DNA of 64,000 nucleotides from Amycolatopsis lurida (GTDB lineage Bacteria > Actinomycetota > Actinomycetes > Mycobacteriales > Pseudonocardiaceae). The notes beneath the pieces are model-generated. The model saw only the letters and a program-made list of their open reading frames with translations, ran no database searches and was not told where the DNA came from. Below are positions 59,582-64,000 of this stretch, piece by piece. The stretch covers positions 5,921,501 through 5,985,500 of the forward strand of contig NZ_FNTA01000004.1 in NCBI RefSeq assembly GCF_900105055.1, written 5' to 3'. The position numbers and the translations under genes are program-made. How positions within the stretch are numbered: the stretch's first letter is position 1; each line of letters starts with the position of its first letter.

Positions 59582-61558
59582 CTAGCCCCCGTCGTCTAGC
59601 GGCCTAGGACGCCGGCCTCTCACGCCGGTAGCGTGGGTTCGAATCCCATCGGGGGTACGCGCAGCTTCCACCCAAAAAGTCTCGACCGGAGCGGTCGGGA
59701 CTTTTTGCATTTCGGTGGAGGTCATCGCGTCGTGGATCCTTTCTGCGGCTACGGCTGTCTCCGGTACCTGATCGACCGGCAATTTGATGGTAATCGTCAC
59801 TTGGTCGCCAGCGCCATGGACCTTCACGGTGAGCTGGGTGATTTCGAAGAGCCGGCGAAGCAGCGCCTGAGGCGCACAGGCCAGCTTGAGCTGGAGATGC
59901 GGGAGCCCTTCGAGGCAGTTCAGGTCAGACGACGTGGGCTTCGCCGGCTGCTTCTCGTCCTCGGCGTTGAGATGTGCGATCGCTGCCATTGCTGCTGACT
60001 TGTCGTCCTCGAGCTTGTTGTAGTTCTGGCGGAGTGCCTTGGCGAACGGATCGTCCGGGGCGCCGTCCTGCGCCTGTCGAAGAACCGAATCCTGCCGCCG
60101 AGCCACGTCCGTCAGTTGACGTTGAAGGTGCTCACGTTCGGCTCGACGCTCCTGGGCTGCACTATCGTCCACAGTGGCCAGATCGGTTTCGATGATGCCT
60201 CGCCGCTCCGGGCTGAAGAGCCGGTCGGAGTAGAAAGCTGAAACGGCTTCAAGAAGCTCGTCCTCGCGGAGCCGGATCGCCGCTGGAAGCCCGGCGTGGG
60301 GGCCGGTATCGCCGCGGTTGTTCTTGCCCGGCCAGCACAGGTAGTAGAAGAGCCGGTTGTGTTTCGTGTCACCGGCCATGCGCCGTCCGCAGCTGTGGAC
60401 GACCATGCCGCGGAAGAGGTAGGTGCGCTCGGCGCTGGGGTTGCTGTTCGGCTGGTCGTCCGCGCGGGATCCTCGTCGAGTCTCTCGGCGGCTGGTGAGT
60501 TCGTCGAACATCCATTTCGCGATCAAAGGTTCATGGACCGGTTTGGGTGACCACACCCACTTGAAGGGCTCGTTGACCCTGCCGCGCTTGGATGTGGTCG
60601 CTCGGCGGTTGAAGACCTGGTAGCCGGTGTACTTGGGGTTCTTCAGGACGCCGGCGACGGAGCTCTTGCTCCAAGCGCCGCGGGTGCGAGACTTGCTCGG
60701 CGCTGTCGGTGGCGGGTATCGCTCGGGGTCGGCGTTGAGACGGTCCGCGATGGTGTTGTAGCCGAGACCTTCGTGGTACCGCCAGAGAGCGATCTGCACC
60801 ACGGTCTCGGCGCGCTCGCTGTCCGGTTCGAGACGAGACTTGGTCTTGCCCTTCTCCGCTTTCGCCGGGCTCGGGTGGGGGACGACCTTGGCCTTGTAGC
60901 CGTACGGGGGCTTGCCGATGTTCCAGCCGTCTCGCACGTGCGTACACAGACCGCCCCAGGACTGTTCGAGGGTGTTGAGGACCTCGTACTCGGCGATGGA
61001 CTGGTTGATGCGGCGCTGGAGGACGCGCTGGGCCCGGCTACCCGATAGGGTGATCGGCTCGTTCGATGCGAACAGAGGGACGTCCGCTCGCTCGAGTTCC
61101 CGCTCGACCGACAGGCCCTCGAAGGCCCTGCGGGCCACGCGGCTGATGCCCTCACAGATCACGATGTCGAACGTTCGCGTGCGACTTGGCGCCTCCTTGA
61201 GCAAGTCCGCGATGCCGCCTGCGCGTGGGACGGGAATGTCGAAGCGTTCGTAGTCCGCTCCTTGCCCCCTGTCGCCGAGTTCCATACGGCCGGACTCGAC
61301 GTCGTAGAAATGCGCGACGATGACCCAGGACTCAGGGATCGCCGATTTGCAGTTGGCCAGCTGGCGCAACATCGACTGACGCGGGTCCTGCAGGTCTTCT
61401 GTGGACGTTCGTCCCAGGAACGCGACTCGCACTTCGTCGCGGAGCAAGGCTGTGGGCATGCCCAGAGGTGAAACTGCGTAGTCAGAGAGTCCGGAGGGGC
61501 CAGAGACGAAGCGGCCGGGCGCTGGAGGGGTTCCGGTCTCTTGCTCGAAGGTCGTCAT
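59582..61558 (-). CDS. Large serine recombinase (integrase)
   Basis: A 658-residue large serine recombinase. The catalytic serine is S52 in FLGRTSTEDLQDP, and the conserved arginines lie in EGISRVARR. The recombinase domain follows (IAEYEVLNTLEQSWGG, GKPPYGY, VAGVLKNPKYTGYQVFNRR), then a degenerate zinc-ribbon segment (HSCGRRMAGD, YLCWPG) and a coiled coil (about residues 490-560). About 44 extra residues precede the catalytic core. The last 24 residues or so (PDGIRTHATGVRGRRPRPL to the end) are the antisense translation of tRNA-Glu. The ATG overlaps the stop of the upstream small gene (ATGA). Confidence 0.9.
   Translation of the reverse strand: MTTFEQETGTPPAPGRFVSGPSGLSDYAVSPLGMPTALLRDEVRVAFLGRTSTEDLQDPRQSMLRQLANCKSAIPESWVIVAHFYDVESGRMELGDRGQGADYERFDIPVPRAGGIADLLKEAPSRTRTFDIVICEGISRVARRAFEGLSVERELERADVPLFASNEPITLSGSRAQRVLQRRINQSIAEYEVLNTLEQSWGGLCTHVRDGWNIGKPPYGYKAKVVPHPSPAKAEKGKTKSRLEPDSERAETVVQIALWRYHEGLGYNTIADRLNADPERYPPPTAPSKSRTRGAWSKSSVAGVLKNPKYTGYQVFNRRATTSKRGRVNEPFKWVWSPKPVHEPLIAKWMFDELTSRRETRRGSRADDQPNSNPSAERTYLFRGMVVHSCGRRMAGDTKHNRLFYYLCWPGKNNRGDTGPHAGLPAAIRLREDELLEAVSAFYSDRLFSPERRGIIETDLATVDDSAAQERRAEREHLQRQLTDVARRQDSVLRQAQDGAPDDPFAKALRQNYNKLEDDKSAAMAAIAHLNAEDEKQPAKPTSSDLNCLEGLPHLQLKLACAPQALLRRLFEITQLTVKVHGAGDQVTITIKLPVDQVPETAVAAERIHDAMTSTEMQKVPTAPVETFWVEAARTPDGIRTHATGVRGRRPRPLDDGG
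59585..59657 (+). tRNA. tRNA-Glu (anticodon CUC)
   Basis: A 73-nt cloverleaf. GCCCCCG (59585-59591) pairs with CGGGGGT (59650-59656), the discriminator is A, and the anticodon loop CCTCTCAC region carries CTC at 59619-59621. The T arm is GGTTCGAATCC. The gene is intact although it is the insertion site of the element to its right, so the element must restore the 3' end. The serine recombinase frame covers it fully on the other strand. Confidence 0.95.
59619..59657. other. Putative attL core in the 3' half of tRNA-Glu
   Basis: Elements that enter tRNA genes normally use the segment from the anticodon to the 3' end as the crossover core and restore it. The recombinase gene ends here, so this is the expected attL. 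The exact core cannot be set without the right end (attR), which is outside the window. Confidence 0.4.
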
Positions 61559-61803
61559 GTCGATTCGTCCTCGGGGGTCGCCGAGCCGGGTTCGTGCACG
61601 GCCCAATGGAGCAGCTCGCCGATCACGGCGTTGAGTTGCCAGCGGAGACGATCACCTTCAACGCCAGGAACCGTTGTGGCATATGAGGAATAGTGGCGAT
61701 CGCCGGATTTGAGTGCTTGATCATAGCACCAGTCTGGCTGGTTCGATGACGCTTCGAGCGGCGAGCGCGGTGCCGGAAGGTCGTAGTTATCGGTGCTGTC
61801 CAT
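61555..61803 (-). CDS. Small hypothetical protein coupled to the integrase
   Basis: An 82-residue protein (MDSTDNYDLPAPRSP... ending PGSATPEDEST) with a central HYSSYATTVPG and an amphipathic WQLNAVIGELLHWAVHE helix. The stop overlaps the integrase ATG by four bases. The frame stays open upstream to 62115, but the start at 61803 follows a purine-rich site and leaves the inverted repeat at 61927-61965 outside the gene. The family is not recognised. Its size and position make a recombination directionality factor possible, but nothing in the sequence proves it. Confidence 0.5.
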   Translation of the reverse strand: MDSTDNYDLPAPRSPLEASSNQPDWCYDQALKSGDRHYSSYATTVPGVEGDRLRWQLNAVIGELLHWAVHEPGSATPEDEST

Positions 61804-61926
61804 TCGTACCCGCCCCAGTTCTGCCGAGACGTACTCGGCCGATGGCGAGACTCGGCGCGCGATGGGCGACGAATCCAACGAGATCGGCAGAGACATGTCG
61901 TCGATGGCTCGGTTCCATTCAGCGAG

Positions 61927-61965
61927 GGTGATCGAGACCAGGCACGAGACCTGGTCTCGATCACC
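61927..61965. promoter_or_regulatory. Perfect 16-bp inverted repeat in the element's divergent control region
   Basis: GGTGATCGAGACCAGG (61927-61942) and its exact complement (61950-61965) surround a seven-base spacer. It lies between the leftward integrase pair and the rightward HTH gene. The half-site GTCTCGATC recurs in part at 62015-62022 (TCTCGATC). A regulator-binding site controlling both directions is the simplest reading; an origin-related site is an alternative. Confidence 0.65.
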
Positions 61966-62192
61966 GAGAGAAGCGACGAGATCCGGCGAAACCCAGCCTC
62001 GCGAGCTTGTTCGAGTCTCGATCGGAACGCCGTCGCGCAAGAAGGGTTCGCGCCTCGTCGTGGGCGGCGGATACCCCGATCGGGTGGCGATCGACTTGCC
62101 CCACGGCCGGGGCAAGCATCTGGGCCAGGAAGTGGGCGAGGGGTGGTTACGAGCCTCGTGGCGATCTTGCCGCCGCTCGAAGGGCCACCGCG

Positions 62193-63026
62193 ATGTCCGC
62201 CACCTCCAGCCCGCTCACCGTGCTCCAACGCCAGCTCGCTGACCCGAAGTCGCGCTCGCGGTTCGACACCGCCCTCTGTTCCTGGGCAGCGCAGGATCCA
62301 GCGTTGGCAGACCTTGGTGTTCACGAGCGGCTTTCGGAAGTCCTCACCAGCCGTGACTATGCGCGTCACGACGAAGTTCTGTACGCGCTGTTGCAGCGGG
62401 CCGCGCTCGCCGGAGCTGAAGGCGTCATCGCTGGGGAAGTCGTGCTGAACGCCATGTTGCCCGCGGTGCCGGGCATCGTCGGACGCGTCATCCGGGCGAG
62501 CCGGGCTGCCATCGGCAGTTTCGGAGCCCGCCGCGGCATAACCGGAGGCGGAGTCTCGGCGAACGAAGCCAATGCCGACGTCCAGGCCGCGGCCATCGGT
62601 CACCTGTGGGAGCAGATTCGCTGTTACCCACTTCGACGACGGCACCACGTTGCGGCCAACCTGGTCTTCGACACCCAGAGGGCCGCGCTGCGCGCACTCG
62701 GTGTCGACATCACGCAAGCCGTCGCCGAGGTCGTGAACATGGACGATGTCGCGGTGCATCAGCCGCCGGCCGAGAAGGACGCGTCGGAGGAGCTGCTGGA
62801 GCTGCTGTCGTGGGCGGTCGAGCAGCGATGGCTCGACGAACAGGACGCGACGATCCTGAGTGCTCGGTACTTCGGGGAGCAGATGGGCCGGGACGGAGTT
62901 GCGACCGACCGGCAGCTCGGGGCGCTGTTCGGCGTGAGCCAGCCGACGGCGACGCGGAGGCGGAATCGAGCCCTCGGTGCGTTGGCTGAGGCTGGGCGTG
63001 AATGGCAGCGTGCCGGTCGGAGGTGA
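62193..63026 (+). CDS. Helix-turn-helix protein, sigma region 4-like
   Basis: A 277-residue protein. The C-terminal part (DATILSARYFGEQMG, DRQLGALFGVSQPTATRRRN) has the helix-turn-helix of sigma-70 region 4. The N-terminal 150 residues hold an Ala-rich helical domain (VLYALLQRAALAGAEGVIAG). It is the first rightward gene of the element, so it may regulate transfer genes and the inverted repeat upstream. ATG 62193 is chosen from the coding character; earlier in-frame codons look non-coding. Confidence 0.7.
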   Translation: MSATSSPLTVLQRQLADPKSRSRFDTALCSWAAQDPALADLGVHERLSEVLTSRDYARHDEVLYALLQRAALAGAEGVIAGEVVLNAMLPAVPGIVGRVIRASRAAIGSFGARRGITGGGVSANEANADVQAAAIGHLWEQIRCYPLRRRHHVAANLVFDTQRAALRALGVDITQAVAEVVNMDDVAVHQPPAEKDASEELLELLSWAVEQRWLDEQDATILSARYFGEQMGRDGVATDRQLGALFGVSQPTATRRRNRALGALAEAGREWQRAGRR

Positions 63027-63090
63027 ATCAAAGGGCCGGTGAGCTGGGCGTGTCTTGAGCACCGCCGCCCGCAGACCTCAGGGAGCTCCC

Positions 63091-63336
63091 GTGACCGGAC
63101 CCCGCGCCGACCTCGCCCCCGGTGAACTGCTCATTGCCCACGCTCGTGTTCGAGCGAGGGACCTAGGGCGGCGGCTCGAGTCGATGATGGTCGATCGGCA
63201 GCTGTACGACGAGCTCTGGCGGTTCCTCGACGAGGTCGGATTCCCGGCTTGTGATGCCCTCGACGCGCTCGCCGGTTCTGGTGATCGGGAGCTGCGCAAA
63301 CGCCTGCACCAAGTGTTGGGAATCGAGGCGCGGTGA
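63091..63336 (+). CDS. Small hypothetical protein of the element
   Basis: An 81-residue, charged, probably helical protein (LLIAHARVRARDLGRRLESM, YDELWRFLDEVGFPACDAL). GTG 63091 follows GGGAG with six-base spacing. Its TGA overlaps the next ATG (TGATG), so it is translationally coupled to the TcpC-like gene. The family is not recognised. Confidence 0.6.
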   Translation: MTGPRADLAPGELLIAHARVRARDLGRRLESMMVDRQLYDELWRFLDEVGFPACDALDALAGSGDRELRKRLHQVLGIEAR

Positions 63337-64000
63337 TGAAGCGCCGCGAGAGCCGAATCGTGCAAGCGCTCCCCGATGCTCAGCTGGAGTCCGTTGTCCA
63401 CACTGCGGCTCGGCGGGTCGGCAGGGCGCTGGGGTGGTGTCTAATCATCGCGAGCCCACTGGCCGTGATCGTGGGCTTGGTGGTGCTGCGCCCGACGGCG
63501 CCTTCTGATGCCCCGCGGCCGGAGCAGCAGGCCACGGCTGGCGGGCCGCAGGGCTGGGCGGAGATGTACGTACGGTCGTGGCTCTCGGCCAACCGTGACG
63601 ATTCCGCTGGGCTGGAGGCTTTTTACCCGGCAGGGATGAAGTCGACTCGTGCGGTCGGCACGCAGATCCCAGTCGATACCAGCACGTTGTCGGTCGTATC
63701 GCCGCGACCGGGCGCGTGGTCGGTGCTCGTCGCGGCCAATGTCTTGGTCCAGCAGTCCGACGGAAGGCATCGAGCAAGACTGGCCTGCGCCGTGGTCAGC
63801 CTTGTCGGGAGTGCCGGCGGCTATGTCGCAGCGGCGCTTCCAGCGCCGGTGGCGTGCCCGCGCACGCTCCCCGCGGTCGACCTCGACTACCCGGAGTCCG
63901 CAGAGCTGAACGGGCCGATCGGTCAATCCGTGCACGGCTTTCTGGTCGCCTACCTGGCCGGTCGAGGAGAGCTGAGCCGCTACATCGCGCCGGGGACGAA
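63336..64000 (+). CDS. TcpC-like conjugal transfer protein (partial)
   Basis: The first 221 residues of a membrane protein cut by the window edge. A cytoplasmic N-terminus and one helix (WCLIIASPLAVIVGLVVL) precede a periplasm-side NTF2-like domain (GWAEMYVRSWLSANRDDSAGL, WSVLVAANVLVQQSDG) and the second domain start (HGFLVAYLAGRGELSRYIAPG). This is the pattern of TcpC, the VirB8-like protein of Gram-positive conjugative elements such as Tn916 ORF13. It assembles the transfer channel. Confidence 0.75.
   Translation, partial: MKRRESRIVQALPDAQLESVVHTAARRVGRALGWCLIIASPLAVIVGLVVLRPTAPSDAPRPEQQATAGGPQGWAEMYVRSWLSANRDDSAGLEAFYPAGMKSTRAVGTQIPVDTSTLSVVSPRPGAWSVLVAANVLVQQSDGRHRARLACAVVSLVGSAGGYVAAALPAPVACPRTLPAVDLDYPESAELNGPIGQSVHGFLVAYLAGRGELSRYIAPGT

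Larger units (their letters stand above)
59585..64000. mobile_element. Integrative conjugative element, left end (partial)
   Basis: Starts at tRNA-Glu and runs off the right edge. It contains a serine recombinase, a small gene coupled to it, a divergent control region with a perfect inverted repeat, an HTH protein, a small protein and a TcpC-like conjugation protein. The gene order of the mycobacterial-type backbone stops at this tRNA. Compared with the chromosome to the left, third codon positions look less GC-saturated, though I have not counted. TcpC indicates transfer through a type IV-like channel rather than the single-translocase AICE mode. Confidence 0.75.

Noticed and set aside
61804..62115. 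N-terminal extension of the small gene upstream of the integrase
   Set aside because: The frame is open, but it would run through the perfect inverted repeat and has no good start signal, so the shorter form is preferred.
61793..62242. 149-residue plus-strand frame in the element's control region
   Set aside because: Composition is random-looking (Arg/Ser/Gly-rich), it spans the 16-bp inverted repeat and it overlaps the HTH gene in another frame.
1..64000. rRNA genes, insertion sequences, CRISPR arrays or a secondary-metabolite cluster
   Set aside because: No rRNA sequence, transposase, CRISPR repeat series, PKS or NRPS was seen anywhere in the window.

Overview
The window is high-GC chromosomal DNA from an actinomycete of the Pseudonocardiaceae, most likely Amycolatopsis or a close relative. 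This is inferred from the gene order, the many GTG starts, the leaderless promoters, F420-dependent enzymes, a DUF397 protein and GC-rich perfect-palindrome terminators. From about 1 to 57 kb the gene order follows, from memory, the Mycobacterium tuberculosis block Rv3032 to Rv2993c: glucan glycosyltransferase / GH57 branching enzyme / methyltransferase, etfB-etfA, GNAT and PlsC acyltransferases, cysteine desulfurase-mnmA, MetE-like protein-ligA, ACT protein, gatCAB, LppZ-like lipoprotein, DoxX, PH-domain protein, ilvB-ilvN-ilvC, serA, leuB and a fumarylacetoacetate-hydrolase family protein. Accessory genes are inserted between these anchors.

Layout: 0-5.5 kb methylated-glucan genes interrupted by a GH2 glycosidase and a peroxidase; 5.5-9 kb membrane protein, DegV and the electron transfer flavoprotein operon; 9-10.7 kb a two-gene acyltransferase operon resembling ornithine-lipid olsBA; 10.7-14.4 kb oxidoreductase, LuxR-type regulator and an MFS pump behind a MerR-type promoter; 14.5-24.4 kb tRNA thiolation (cysteine desulfurase, MnmA), ligA, acetyltransferases and the ACT protein; 24.6-28.5 kb the Asp/Glu-tRNA amidotransferase operon; 28.5-32.9 kb cupin, lipoprotein, dehydrogenase, DUF72 and DoxX genes; 33-39 kb branched-chain amino acid genes (ilvD, ilvB-ilvN-ilvC); 39-46.7 kb an accessory stretch with three small secreted proteins, a regulator, an ankyrin protein and two F420-dependent oxidoreductases next to a TetR gene; 47-57 kb serA, a large secreted subtilase, leuB and a citramalate synthase; 57-59.3 kb a flavin monooxygenase and a HAD phosphatase.

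At 59.4-59.7 kb lie tRNA-Gln(CUG) and tRNA-Glu(CUC). The tRNA-Glu gene marks the left edge of an integrative conjugative element that runs off the right end of the window. It has a large serine recombinase whose reading frame runs antisense through the whole tRNA gene, a small gene coupled to it, a perfect 16-bp inverted repeat in the divergent control region, an HTH protein, and the start of a TcpC (VirB8-like) conjugation protein.

The most interesting signals are regulatory. ilvB and cimA are each preceded by an apparently leaderless, very short leader peptide carrying consecutive branched-chain codons (Leu-Val-Leu for ilvB, Ile-Ile-Ile for cimA), then a strong GC stem, then a terminator with a T-tract, and then the same short flank (GTTGCCTG with AACA following). 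This points to two related attenuators whose control codons match the amino acids each enzyme makes. A second signal is a family of hairpins with conserved 11-bp ends and variable, self-complementary centres. Further items are an exact 49-bp palindrome present at two loci, and several operator-like palindromes whose regulator is not adjacent.
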